Of a stretch of 64,000 bases of DNA, positions 20,498 to 28,490 are shown piece by piece. The notes under the pieces are model-generated. The model worked only from the letters and a program-made list of their open reading frames with translations, was not told where the DNA came from and searched no databases. A program made the translations under genes and the position numbers. Position 1 is the stretch's first letter. Every line of letters starts with the position of its first letter. Location: contig PNNB01000013.1 of NCBI GenBank assembly GCA_013823985.1, forward strand, positions 62,001-126,000, in the 5' to 3' direction. The stretch comes from Sphingopyxis sp. GTDB lineage: Bacteria > Pseudomonadota > Alphaproteobacteria > Sphingomonadales > Sphingomonadaceae.

Positions 20498-20872
20498 CTT
20501 TTTACCCCATGACCAATAGGCCAGTGCGAAGATGGCGACGACCAAGGCTTCAATCGCGATGGGCGGGCCGACGCGCGGTCCAAAACCGTCAATTGCCAAG
20601 CTGACAATGCGGCCGACCAATGCGCTGCCCACCAGCACCATGCCTGCCAGCGCCCATGTCCGGTTTTGCTTGGCCGCGGCGATGAAGGCGAACAATGCAA
20701 TCGCCAGAAACAAGCCGCCGACATCGGCACGCACATTGGCACGCCCGGCGTCCCCAAGCGCCTGTATGCCGCGTTCAATAGGCAGGTGCTGCAGCCGGAA
20801 CCAGTGTGGCCCCACCCCCAGAAGCGCCAAAAGTCCGATCAAACCCACCAAAATTCTCGAAATCAGCGCCAT
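20483..20872 (-). CDS. Small four-helix membrane protein (DUF4345-like)
   Basis: A 129-residue integral membrane protein with about four hydrophobic segments (near residues 5-22, 45-62, 68-88 and 100-120), the pattern of DUF4345 proteins, whose function is unknown. It ends in WSWGKKPEGL, and its last four codons plus stop lie inside the P1 helix region of rnpB on the opposite strand. The start ATG at 20872 follows ggggaact. It is divergent from the Yip1-like gene. Confidence 0.7.
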   Translation of the reverse strand: MALISRILVGLIGLLALLGVGPHWFRLQHLPIERGIQALGDAGRANVRADVGGLFLAIALFAFIAAAKQNRTWALAGMVLVGSALVGRIVSLAIDGFGPRVGPPIAIEALVVAIFALAYWSWGKKPEGL

Positions 20873-20965
20873 AGTTCCCCCCGTTTACGCTTACGTCACA
20901 TTTACTTATCCTATTGATTATGGTCTTTGTCAGCGCAAGAGGCCAATTTTGCGAGGGGTAAGTTC

Positions 20966-21601
20966 ATGTCGATAGTCGATCGTGCCAAAAATATCATTTT
21001 GAAGCCTGCCGAAGAATGGAATGTCATCGCGGATGAACCGGCAACGGTGAGCGGACTGTTCACCAATTATGCGGTGCCTCTTGCGGCGATTCCGTTGGCT
21101 GCCGGTGTTTTATTTACCGGAGCTTTGGGCATGTCCGCCGCTGGACTAGGTGGATTGGGCGGCGGCGCCATGACGATGGGGTTCAGTGCCATCGCCACGA
21201 TGGCCGTTCTCGGCTATGTCCTATCCTTGGTGACGCTTTATGTGATGAGCCTTGTCGTCAACGCCGTATCGCCTAGCTTTAACGGCAGATCCGATATCGT
21301 GCAGTCGACCAAGTTGATGACCTATGCGTCGACCCCGACCTGGGTCGCTGGTTTGGTGAGCTGGATACCGTTTTTGGGTGGGCTCATCTCGCTCGCGGCC
21401 ATCGCTTATGTCGTTTATCTGATCTATCTCGGCTTGCAGCCGGTGCTGGGAGTGCCCAAGGAAAAGGTCGCCGGTTTCACCGTCGTTATCGTGCTGATCT
21501 ACATTGTGCTGTCGGCAATCGTATCGGGAATCATTGTCGGATTGCTGTTCACGACCTTTTTCGGCGGTGCGATGATGGGCGGTGTAATGTCCGGCGCATA
21601 A
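20966..21601 (+). CDS. Yip1-domain membrane protein
   Basis: A 211-residue integral membrane protein. The N-terminus MSIVDRAKNIILKPAEEWNVIADEP followed by about five membrane helices is the typical bacterial Yip1-family pattern. The middle contains Gly/Ala/Met-rich helices (AAGLGGLGGGAMTMG). The eukaryotic relatives act in vesicle trafficking; the bacterial role is unknown. The start at 20966 follows gagggg; an earlier in-frame start would add 13 polar residues and is less likely. Confidence 0.8.
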   Translation: MSIVDRAKNIILKPAEEWNVIADEPATVSGLFTNYAVPLAAIPLAAGVLFTGALGMSAAGLGGLGGGAMTMGFSAIATMAVLGYVLSLVTLYVMSLVVNAVSPSFNGRSDIVQSTKLMTYASTPTWVAGLVSWIPFLGGLISLAAIAYVVYLIYLGLQPVLGVPKEKVAGFTVVIVLIYIVLSAIVSGIIVGLLFTTFFGGAMMGGVMSGA

Positions 21602-21652
21602 TTTGCGTTCTCGGCTCTAGCAATATACCTATGCCGTCGCTAAGTCGGCGGC

Positions 21653-22186
21653 ATGGTTCGTTCCACTCGAAAAAATGACTGGGGTTTTCCCCGCTGGCGC
21701 GGCTATGGCAGCAGCAGTGATGCGCAGCAGGTGCGGCTTTGCGACCGGCATGGCTGCACCAAGGCCGGCAACTGCCCAGCGCCAAAATCGCCCAATAATC
21801 CTGACCGCTGGATGTTCTGTGAAGAACATGCCGCCGAATATAATCGCGGCTGGGACTATTTTGAGGGCCTGACCAAGGAAGAGGCGGAACAACGCGAAGC
21901 GAACGAGCGGCGCGACGCCTCCGGTTATAAGGAAGCTGCCCATTATGGCTGGGCCGGGTCGGGCGATGGCAGCCGGACGCGGGACGAGATGCACGCCCTC
22001 GACATATTGGGCCTCGACAGCGATTCCACCTTCGAGGACGCCAAGAAAGCGTGGCGTAAAATCGCCAAGGAAACCCACCCCGATGTGAACCCCGGAAACG
22101 CCGATGCAGCCAAGGCTTTTCAGGCCGGGCAGGCAGCGTATGACGTCCTGCGCGTTGCCGAGGAGCGGCGGGAGTGGAAGGGTTAG
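21653..22186 (+). CDS. C-terminal J-domain protein
   Basis: A 177-residue DnaJ-like co-chaperone. The last 65 residues form a J domain with the essential HPD tripeptide (KETHPDVNPGNADAAKAF) that stimulates DnaK ATPase. The N-terminal half has a CxxHGC segment (LCDRHGCTKAGNCPAP) and another CEEHAAEY, suggesting a small metal-binding module. This arrangement (unknown N-terminus plus C-terminal J domain) is common in alphaproteobacteria. No substrate is indicated by the context. Confidence 0.88.
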   Translation: MVRSTRKNDWGFPRWRGYGSSSDAQQVRLCDRHGCTKAGNCPAPKSPNNPDRWMFCEEHAAEYNRGWDYFEGLTKEEAEQREANERRDASGYKEAAHYGWAGSGDGSRTRDEMHALDILGLDSDSTFEDAKKAWRKIAKETHPDVNPGNADAAKAFQAGQAAYDVLRVAEERREWKG

Positions 22187-22198
22187 GGGCTTGCACGA

Positions 22199-22243
22199 CG
22201 AAAAGTGCAGGCGCATAGGGCGCGCGTGATTCGCACTTTTTCG
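22199..22243. repeat. Inverted repeat before the metal-uptake operon
   Basis: cgaaaagtgc (22199-22208) and gcactttttcg (22233-22243) are complementary apart from one extra T. It lies between the J-domain gene and the next gene. It could be a weak terminator or an operator. Its right half sits just inside the chosen start of the next gene. Confidence 0.35.
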
Positions 22244-22618
22244 CCTTTCCGGAACCTTGCCGCGGCACTGATCGTGCTGGCGCTGGCGGTGCGCATTGTC
22301 CTTCCCTCAGGCTTTATGCCGTCAAGCGAGCGCGGATTTGCACTGACCATCTGTACCGGCATGGACACGCAGACGGTCTGGATGGACAAATCGGGTAAGC
22401 TCCACAAAGAAGACCCCGCTAAAGGCAAATCGGTCGAGCATCAGCCATGTGCCTTTGCGGGCGCTGCGATGTCCGGGGATGTCCCTGTGGAGACCGGCTT
22501 CATCGCAATACCGCATGTCGCAACAGCCGTTCCTGTATTTGCGATGCGCGAAATTTCGGTCGGTCACGGCCTCGCCGCACCGCCTCCGCCGGCCATAGGC
22601 CCACCTTCCTACATCTAA
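22226..22618 (+). CDS. DUF2946-like small protein of a metal-uptake operon
   Basis: A 130-residue protein with one N-terminal hydrophobic segment (LAAALIVLALAVRIVLPSGFMP) acting as a signal or anchor. A short loop with paired cysteines follows (ALTICTGM and HQPCAFAGAA). This layout fits DUF2946, a family often found with copper-related transporters. A GTG at 22226 follows ataggg and is used as start; a GTG at 22205 would add seven residues but lacks a well-spaced ribosome site. It lies 51 bases before a TonB receptor, followed by a PepSY protein, suggesting a shared role in metal handling. Confidence 0.7.
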   Translation: MIRTFSPFRNLAAALIVLALAVRIVLPSGFMPSSERGFALTICTGMDTQTVWMDKSGKLHKEDPAKGKSVEHQPCAFAGAAMSGDVPVETGFIAIPHVATAVPVFAMREISVGHGLAAPPPPAIGPPSYI

Positions 22619-22669
22619 ACCTCGGGGCTGCTTTGCAGCCTTTCTCCCGTTTAGATTTAGGAAATACAC

Positions 22670-24646
22670 ATGAATATCAAAAGCTTTTTGCGTGCCACGT
22701 CGGCATGCGTTCTCTGCGTCACCTTTGCCCAGAATGTTGCGGCAGAAGAAGCGGCGGACCCCACCATCATCGTCACCGGCCGCGCCGCTTCGGATGAAGC
22801 GGAGGAACGGGCGACCAAGACACCCGGCGGCACCGACATTGTCAGCCATGAAGATTATGCCGACAAGACCATCGTGTCCCTGCGCGATACGCTCGCTTTT
22901 TCACCCGGCGTTTATACGCAGCCGCGTTTCGGGCAGGAGGTCCGCATTTCCATCCGCGGATCGGGCCTCTCGCGTGGCTTCCACATGCGGGGCCTGACGC
23001 TGCTGCAGGATGGCATCCCGATCAATCTCGCCGATGACAATGGTGACTTTCAGGAATTGGAGCCGATTTTCTTCGACCATCTCGAAGTCTATCGCGGCGC
23101 CAATGCCTTGCGTTTCGGATCGGGCACGCTGGGTGGAGCGATCAATGGCGTCACACCAACCGGCGATAATGCCAGGGGCCTGTATCTGCGGGGCGATGTC
23201 GGCAGCTTCAACTTTTACCGCGGGCTTGCATCCTTTGGTGCAGGCGATGAAAATGCGAATGTCTGGGCGGCGATCAGCGCCGATAGCCATGATGGCGACC
23301 GCCAGCATGCGCGGCGCGATTCCATCCGTTTCAACGGAAATGTGGGCTTGCGCCTTTCCGATGTGGTTTCCACCCGTTTCTATGGCAGCGCCACGACGCT
23401 GGATCAGGAGCTGCCCGGTGCATTGAATGCCGCGACCGCCCTGAACGCACCGCTCACCGGAAATTTTGTTGGGGATCAGGCGCGCGATATCAATTCGATC
23501 CGCGTGCAGAACCGCACCCGCTTTGATTGGGGACAAAGCCGCCTGGATGTTGGTGCGTTCTTGAATGCCAAGGAGCTCTATCATCCGATTTTCCAGGTCG
23601 TTGATCAGGTGTCGACCGATAGGGGAGTCTTTGCGCGCTATGATCGGGAAGGGGAAGGTTGGAGCCTGACGCTTGGCGGTGAATCGCGCTGGGGCACGAT
23701 TGATGCGAAACGCTTCGTCAATGTGAATGGCAAACGGGGCGCGTTGACATTCGATGCAGACCAGACCGCGCGCACATCGAATATCTATGGCGAAATCAGG
23801 TTTAGCCCGGTCGCGCAACTGACGCTGATCGCGGGTGGTATCTATGCCGATGGCGTTCGCAAGCAGGCGCAAATCGTTCCGACGGTTGTTACCGCAAGTG
23901 CCTCCTTCAATGCCTTCTCACCGAAAGTGGGGCTCCTGTGGGAACCCTCCACCGACGTCCAGTTTTTCGCCAATTTCAGCAAATCTGCCGAGTTCCCGAC
24001 CTTCGTAGAGCTGGCACAAGTTGCGGCCTTTGTGCCGGTTAAGGCGCAAACCGCCTGGACCGGGGAAATCGGTACACGTGGAAAGGCCGGTTGGGCCAGC
24101 TGGGATATCGCTTTCTACCGTGCGTCGGTGAAGCGCGAAATGTTGCAATTCACGGTCGGCCCGGACATTCCGGCGTCAACCTTTAACGCGGACAAGACCC
24201 GGCATCAGGGTGTCGAAGCGGCGTTCAGTGCGGAGCCCACCGACTGGCTTCGGTTCAGGCAGATTTGGCAATATTCCGACTTCCGTTTTGTCGGCGATGC
24301 CCAATATGGCAACAACCGCCTGCCGGTCGTTCCCAAGCATGTCCTCCGGTCCGAAATACGGATTGGCAGTGATGATCTGCACATTGCACCCAATTTCGAA
24401 TGGGTGCCGCAAGGAGCATGGGCCGATTACCGCAACACCACACGGACATCGCGCTATACGCTGATCGGTATCACCGGCGGCGCGCGTGTGCTGGATGGCG
24501 TGGACCTGTTTGTCGATGCGCGCAATTTGACGGGCAAAAAGGCGATAGGGGATGTCTCCGCCGCGATTCTCGCATCGCCGGCATCAGTCATCTACTACCC
24601 TGTTGAACGCCGCGCCATTTACGGCGGCATTCGGGCGCGCTTTTAA
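22670..24646 (+). CDS. TonB-dependent receptor, probably for a metal chelate
   Basis: A 658-residue outer-membrane receptor. The signal peptide (MNIKSFLRATSACVLCVTFAQNVAAE) is followed by a TonB box-like TIIVTG. The plug contains VRISIRGSGLSRGFHMRGLTLLQDG and FFDHLEVYRGANALRFGSGTLGGAINGV. The barrel ends in an aromatic residue (GIRARF). The closest general resemblance is to FecA-type iron/citrate and copper receptors; the ligand is unproven. Neighbours (DUF2946-like upstream, PepSY transmembrane protein 13 bases downstream) support uptake of iron or copper. Confidence 0.9.
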   Translation: MNIKSFLRATSACVLCVTFAQNVAAEEAADPTIIVTGRAASDEAEERATKTPGGTDIVSHEDYADKTIVSLRDTLAFSPGVYTQPRFGQEVRISIRGSGLSRGFHMRGLTLLQDGIPINLADDNGDFQELEPIFFDHLEVYRGANALRFGSGTLGGAINGVTPTGDNARGLYLRGDVGSFNFYRGLASFGAGDENANVWAAISADSHDGDRQHARRDSIRFNGNVGLRLSDVVSTRFYGSATTLDQELPGALNAATALNAPLTGNFVGDQARDINSIRVQNRTRFDWGQSRLDVGAFLNAKELYHPIFQVVDQVSTDRGVFARYDREGEGWSLTLGGESRWGTIDAKRFVNVNGKRGALTFDADQTARTSNIYGEIRFSPVAQLTLIAGGIYADGVRKQAQIVPTVVTASASFNAFSPKVGLLWEPSTDVQFFANFSKSAEFPTFVELAQVAAFVPVKAQTAWTGEIGTRGKAGWASWDIAFYRASVKREMLQFTVGPDIPASTFNADKTRHQGVEAAFSAEPTDWLRFRQIWQYSDFRFVGDAQYGNNRLPVVPKHVLRSEIRIGSDDLHIAPNFEWVPQGAWADYRNTTRTSRYTLIGITGGARVLDGVDLFVDARNLTGKKAIGDVSAAILASPASVIYYPVERRAIYGGIRARF

Positions 24647-24659
24647 AAAGGAGGGCATG

Positions 24660-26000
24660 ATGGAAGCGACATCCTTTTACCGCACGATCTGGCGCTGGCA
24701 CTTTTATGCTTCGCTGTTCGTGATGCCGCTCGTGCTGCTGCTGGCGACAACGGGTGCGATCTATTTGTTCAAGCCGCAACTGGATCGATGGGAGGAACGG
24801 GCCTTTACCGGCTTGCCAACCAGCCAAGCGGTTTCGCCCAATGCACAGCTGGAGGCTGTCATGGCGGCAAATCCCGATGCGCAGTTCCACGGTTATCGCC
24901 TGCCCGAAAGGGCAGGCGATGCTGCGGTGATCCATATCGGTCTCGCCGACGGCCGATCGATGCGCGATGTCTTCGTGTCCCCGCAGGGCAAAGTTCTCGG
25001 CAGCGTCGATCCCGAAAGCCGGATATCGGCAACCGTTTCGCGCATTCACGGCTCGCTTTTCTTGGGTAAGGTGGGCGACTGGATTGTGGAACTGGCGGCG
25101 TGTTGGGCGATCGTGATGATCATCACCGGCTTCTACATGTGGTGGCCGCGCGGGCAGGGACTGGCCGGTGTGGTCTGGCCCCGGTTGCAGCGTGGACAGC
25201 GCACATTTTTGCGGGATTTGCATGCGGTCACCGGGTTTTGGGTGTCGGGTTTAGCGTTGGTATTGCTGACGACCGGCTTGCCATGGGCCAGCGTCTGGGG
25301 CGATGCATTCCGGATGGCGCGTACCGAACTGGGTTTGGTGCAAGGGGCTCAGGATTGGAAAACAGGGGCCGCGCCGCCGCATGCCGAACATGACCATGGC
25401 GCCATGATGAAGATGCAAGCCGCAGGTGTCCCGCTGGTTGCATTGGGTGACATGGTCCGCAAGGCTGAGGTGGAAATGCTACCGCATCCGGTCTGGGTAA
25501 AGCCGCCGGGCGCACCCGAACGCTTTGGTCCGCCTGCTGCCATGGCCTGGACCGTGAAGTCGGAGGCGCAAAATCGTCCGCTCAACCGCACCATCACGTT
25601 CGATATGGCGACCGGCGCGGAATTGTCGCGCAAGGGGTTCGCCGACAAACATGTGATCGACCGCGTCGTGAACTATGGCATTGCCTGGCATGAGGGGCAG
25701 CTTTTCGGCTGGATCAACCAGTTGGTAGGCGTGCTGACGGCGGTTGCACTGATCACCCTGACGGTGACCGGGTTTCTGATGTGGCGCAAGCGCAAGCCCG
25801 CCGCATCCTTGGGTGCGCCGCCCGTGCCGTCGGCAACGCACAAGATGCGGGGCGCTGCGATCATATTGGTCGTGTTGGCTGCGCTTCTGCCGCTGTTGGC
25901 GCTATCTTTGCTTTTGCTCTGGTTGTTCGACCGCTTGCTGTTACCGCGCCTGCCATCTCTGGCGCAGTGGCTTGGAGTGCGCTCGGCTCAGCCGGCGTAA
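24660..26000 (+). CDS. PepSY-associated membrane protein
   Basis: An inner-membrane protein of the PiuB / PepSY_TM family, found beside TonB receptors and thought to help reduce or release metal from chelates in the periplasm. The 446 residues show four main helices: YASLFVMPLVLLLATTGAIYLF (near 16-37), one near 144-162, one near 190-210, and a C-terminal pair. PepSY-like periplasmic segments lie between them. A His/Met-rich stretch HAEHDHGAMMKM at residues 241-252 could bind copper. The start is the second of two adjacent ATGs, five bases after aggagg. The 3' end overlaps the convergent sufE by 13 bases. Confidence 0.88.
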   Translation: MEATSFYRTIWRWHFYASLFVMPLVLLLATTGAIYLFKPQLDRWEERAFTGLPTSQAVSPNAQLEAVMAANPDAQFHGYRLPERAGDAAVIHIGLADGRSMRDVFVSPQGKVLGSVDPESRISATVSRIHGSLFLGKVGDWIVELAACWAIVMIITGFYMWWPRGQGLAGVVWPRLQRGQRTFLRDLHAVTGFWVSGLALVLLTTGLPWASVWGDAFRMARTELGLVQGAQDWKTGAAPPHAEHDHGAMMKMQAAGVPLVALGDMVRKAEVEMLPHPVWVKPPGAPERFGPPAAMAWTVKSEAQNRPLNRTITFDMATGAELSRKGFADKHVIDRVVNYGIAWHEGQLFGWINQLVGVLTAVALITLTVTGFLMWRKRKPAASLGAPPVPSATHKMRGAAIILVVLAALLPLLALSLLLLWLFDRLLLPRLPSLAQWLGVRSAQPA

Positions 26001-26392
26001 CGCGCGGCGGTTTCGCGGATCAGCGCGATCATATTGGGAATGCCCTGCGTCCGGTTCGAGCTTAGCTGGTTTTTAAGATCGAACGGGGCAAGGGCGCCTT
26101 CAATGTCCGTCTGGCCGATTTCGGTGGCGGACTTTCCTTCCACCGTTTTCAGGACAAGCGCGATGATGCCCTTGGTGATGGCGGCATTGCTGTCAGCCAA
26201 AAAGGACAGCTTGTCCGCATCGGTTACCGGATAGACCCAGACGCTCGCCGAACATCCGCGTACCAAAGTTGCGTCGGTCTTGAGAGCGTCGGGCATCGAC
26301 GGCAATTCTTTGCCAAGGTCGATTAGCAAACGGTAACGGTCGTCTGCGTCCAGAAAATCATATTCTTCAAAAATATCGTTCAGCGCGCTCAT
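25988..26392 (-). CDS. sufE: SufE-family sulfur acceptor
   Basis: Accepts sulfur from the cysteine desulfurase SufS for iron-sulfur cluster assembly. The 134-residue protein carries the acceptor cysteine C47 in LVRGCSASVWVYP. The rest follows the family pattern, ending in NRTQGIPNMIALIRETAARYAG. The suf operon is not in this window. It is 27 bases downstream of the last small gene of the psp operon on the same strand, without a visible terminator, so it may be co-transcribed with it. Confidence 0.93.
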   Translation of the reverse strand: MSALNDIFEEYDFLDADDRYRLLIDLGKELPSMPDALKTDATLVRGCSASVWVYPVTDADKLSFLADSNAAITKGIIALVLKTVEGKSATEIGQTDIEGALAPFDLKNQLSSNRTQGIPNMIALIRETAARYAG

Positions 26393-26419
26393 GTCGCGCC
26401 CCGCTTATGGCGGCAGGGC

Positions 26420-26662
26420 TCAGATATCAATCCCTGCCGCAATAGCTTCCAGCTTTTTCACGCGTTCTTTCAGATCAGCGACTTCGATCCGTGAGGTCGC
26501 CGAGGGGACAGGAGCATCGCTGCCCTGCCGCGCGAGGTCCAGCTCGGCATGCTTCAGCGCAATCCAGTCGCGCCATCCGCGCAAGCTGAGCGTGGAGACG
26601 ATGCCGACACACAGGACGGCAAAGGCACCGACGATGATGTAGAAGTTCGGATCCTGGGGCAT
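26420..26662 (-). CDS. Psp-locus small membrane protein 5 (PspB-like, short tail)
   Basis: 80 residues: one membrane helix near 8-27 (IIVGAFAVLCVGIVSTLSL), a basic turn, then a coiled-coil C-terminus with DLKERVKKLEAIAAG. It resembles the neighbouring proteins (helix plus coiled coil with KxRφxxLExI) but lacks their final EIExLR. The topology matches PspB of the phage-shock system. The gene sits 35 bases after the preceding small gene on the same strand. Function is unknown, presumably part of a membrane-stress complex (inference). Confidence 0.75.
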   Translation of the reverse strand: MPQDPNFYIIVGAFAVLCVGIVSTLSLRGWRDWIALKHAELDLARQGSDAPVPSATSRIEVADLKERVKKLEAIAAGIDI

Positions 26663-26697
26663 GGTTCCTTCCTTTCGCTTCCTAAGTCGCGTCCGCC

Positions 26698-26970
26698 TTA
26701 GCGGTTACGCAATTCCTCTATCTGACGGTTGAGATCGGTGGCGCTGTTATTGTCGGTCGCAATGCGTTCCAACACCTGGATGCGATCCTTCAAGGCGCGA
26801 ATTTCGTCTTGCATCGCGCTCGTGTCGCTGTTGCTGATCATACGTTGGGTCTTGTTACCCAGCATATCTTCGTCCTCGATAATCCCGAGCTTCGCCTTCT
26901 GCTTGGTCTGGATAATCTTGCCGATTGTTATGATTGCGATGATCGCAACCACCATTTCAAATGGGCCCAT
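26698..26970 (-). CDS. Psp-locus small membrane protein 4 (PspB-like)
   Basis: 90 residues with one N-terminal membrane helix (VVAIIAIITIGKII) and a long coiled-coil region. The C-terminus IRALKDRIQVLERIATD...NRQIEELRNR shares the motif seen in proteins 1-3 of this array and in PspC. Acidic patch IIEDEDMLGNK is unique to this copy. It is 11 bases downstream of the neighbouring small gene, so translation is likely within one message. I do not know a named family for it. Confidence 0.78.
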   Translation of the reverse strand: MGPFEMVVAIIAIITIGKIIQTKQKAKLGIIEDEDMLGNKTQRMISNSDTSAMQDEIRALKDRIQVLERIATDNNSATDLNRQIEELRNR

Positions 26971-26981
26971 CTTTTCCTCCG

Positions 26982-27278
26982 TTATCTCAAATCTGGTTTC
27001 GGTTCGAGCTGCCGTGGCGGCAGGCTGCGCAACTCTTCAATTTCCTTGGCGATGCTGTAGCCTTGGTCGGTGATAATCCGTTCAAGTACGGCTACCCGTT
27101 CTTCCAACACGGCTTGCTTGCTCGCATATTGGGCAGCTTTTTCGGCGATCATGTCTGCTTCCATAGACATGCGTTTTTCCTTGAGCTTGAACCAAGGCCG
27201 CACGAATACGCCGCCAAAGATCGCCAAAAGCCCACAGGATATCCCAAGGATCGGAATGAGGAGAGGGTTGATGTCCAT
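26982..27278 (-). CDS. Psp-locus small membrane protein 3 (PspB-like)
   Basis: 98 residues: membrane helix near 6-26 (LLIPILGISCGLLAIFGGVFV), basic stretch WFKLKEKR, then a coiled coil ending VLEERVAVLERIITDQGYSIAKEIEELR plus a 14-residue Pro/Arg-rich extension not seen in the others. The core tail motif LERIITD-x8-EIEELR is nearly the same as in protein 1. The gap to the preceding gene is 12 bases. Confidence 0.78.
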   Translation of the reverse strand: MDINPLLIPILGISCGLLAIFGGVFVRPWFKLKEKRMSMEADMIAEKAAQYASKQAVLEERVAVLERIITDQGYSIAKEIEELRSLPPRQLEPKPDLR

Positions 27279-27290
27279 AGTTCCTAGCTC

Positions 27291-27617
27291 CTAGTTAGAC
27301 GGACCGCGAAGAGATTCGATTTCCGCCGTCAGCCGGTGGCTGTCGTCGACAACGATCTTCTCGATATTGGCAAGCCGGTCCTTGACCGAGCCGAGTTCGG
27401 CGCGCAGTTGGGCATTTTCCTGGCTCAGCAGGCGGACCCGTTCCACGGCTTCCTGGTCATTTTTCGGATAAACCGCCTGACCCCAGGCCCCGTCCAAGGG
27501 ATAGCCGTTCTTGATACGCATCCACGTGGTTACGACCCATCCCGCTACACCGACAACTGTGATCAGAGTGATTGGCATTGCGAGCCGCATCAGTCCTTCG
27601 ACTAAAGTAGGATCCAT
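27291..27617 (-). CDS. Psp-locus small membrane protein 2 (PspB-like)
   Basis: 108 residues. Membrane helix near 12-32 (MPITLITVVGVAGWVVTTW), then RIKNGYPLDGAWG, an Asp/Glu-rich linker and a coiled coil ending RLANIEKIVVDDSHRLTAEIESLR. The segment AGW-x4-W-φR-x3-GYPL-x3-WG is shared with protein 1, so these two are clear tandem duplicates. It is 21 bases downstream of protein 1. Confidence 0.8.
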   Translation of the reverse strand: MDPTLVEGLMRLAMPITLITVVGVAGWVVTTWMRIKNGYPLDGAWGQAVYPKNDQEAVERVRLLSQENAQLRAELGSVKDRLANIEKIVVDDSHRLTAEIESLRGPSN

Positions 27618-27638
27618 GATATTTCCCTCCCTTCGTGC

Positions 27639-27929
27639 TTAGCGTAGCTTTTCGATTTCTTCCGACAGGCGTCCGGCCTTGTCGGTGACGATGCGTTCCA
27701 GAACCGCGATGCGCTCTTCCAGATTTCCAACCTTGCCGTTCAGCGATTCATTTTCGTTGCTCAGCAGACTGATCTTGCGTTCGGCGTCCACATCAACTTT
27801 CGGCGTAAATCCACCCCATTCATTTTCGAGCGGATATCCGTGGCGTGCGCGGATCCAGTTGTTGATAATCCATCCAGCCGTGCAGATCATGACGATCGCG
27901 ACAATGAATGATGGCCCTGCAAAACTCAT
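27639..27929 (-). CDS. Psp-locus small membrane protein 1 (PspB-like)
   Basis: 96 residues from the ATG at 27929, which overlaps the stop of the 52-residue gene upstream (ATGA). Membrane helix near 8-26 (FIVAIVMICTAGWIINNWI), then RARHGYPLENEWGG and a leucine-rich coiled coil ending ERIAVLERIVTDKAGRLSEE followed by IEKLR. It is the clearest example of the repeated tail in this locus. An in-frame start five codons upstream is possible but would lie inside the neighbouring gene. Confidence 0.82.
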   Translation of the reverse strand: MSFAGPSFIVAIVMICTAGWIINNWIRARHGYPLENEWGGFTPKVDVDAERKISLLSNENESLNGKVGNLEERIAVLERIVTDKAGRLSEEIEKLR

Positions 27930-28084
27930 GCTATGTCCTTCCAAGGCAGACGGCGTGTGACCGGTTTGATGTCGGAATTTCGGTATTCGACGCGCCAGTT
28001 GCGCAGATCGGCTTCCCGCTTTTTCTTGGCGAAATGCCGGTATGCGAACCAGGCAATCAGGCCGAGGACGATTAAGGTGAACAT
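27926..28084 (-). CDS. 52-residue membrane peptide in the psp operon
   Basis: A short gene: ATG at 28084 after gggaggaaatagc, reading MFTLIVLGLIAWFAYRHF with one membrane helix, then a strongly basic KKKREADLRNWRVEYR and a tail ending in PWKDIA. The stop overlaps the next start by ATGA, which supports real translation. It sits 24 bases after pspC. Position and size recall PspD of enterobacteria, but sequence similarity is not evident to me. Confidence 0.7.
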   Translation of the reverse strand: MFTLIVLGLIAWFAYRHFAKKKREADLRNWRVEYRNSDIKPVTRRLPWKDIA

Positions 28085-28108
28085 GCTATTTCCTCCCTTT
28101 GACCGCGC

Positions 28109-28489
28109 TTAGCGCAGGCTTTCGATTTCGTCGGCCAGCTGCTTGTTGTTGCTGACATAATAGAGTTCGACATCAGCAAGGCGGTTATCGATTTCCCGGA
28201 AACGCGAGCGGATGTCGCGTGTCGTGCGGGCTGGTGATTGCCGAACGCCTTGCCAGAATTTCTGATCGTCATTGTCGACATAGAGGTGGATCGGCTTTTT
28301 GTTGGCGAACCATGCTGCGCCGAAATAAGCGACCAGCGTCCAGGGAAATCCACCTGCCAGTGTCAGGATGACCGCGCCAAGCCGGACCCAGAGAACATCG
28401 ACGCCGGTATAGTCGGAGATCCCTGCGCACACGCCTTTCCATTTGGCATTTTGCTTGTCGAGATAGAATTGTGTGTGTTTGCTGCTCAT
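28109..28489 (-). CDS. pspC: Phage shock protein C
   Basis: An inner-membrane protein that senses envelope stress with PspB and releases PspF from PspA inhibition. The PspC domain begins FYLDKQNAKWKGVCAGISDYTG and continues with one or two membrane helices (LRLGAVILTLAGGFPWTLVAYFGAAWF-like). The C-terminal extension is a coiled coil ending DNRLADVELYYVSNNKQLAD plus EIESLR, matching the tails of the downstream small proteins. The start ATG at 28489 is adjacent to the pspB stop; an in-frame longer reading extends into pspB and is rejected. Confidence 0.92.
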   Translation of the reverse strand: MSSKHTQFYLDKQNAKWKGVCAGISDYTGVDVLWVRLGAVILTLAGGFPWTLVAYFGAAWFANKKPIHLYVDNDDQKFWQGVRQSPARTTRDIRSRFREIDNRLADVELYYVSNNKQLADEIESLR

Positions 28490-28490
28490 C

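Noticed and set aside
26420..28489. The small-gene array considered as a phage remnant or toxin-antitoxin set.
   Set aside because: All products are membrane helix plus coiled coil on one strand in a psp operon with no phage, integrase or toxin-like genes around.
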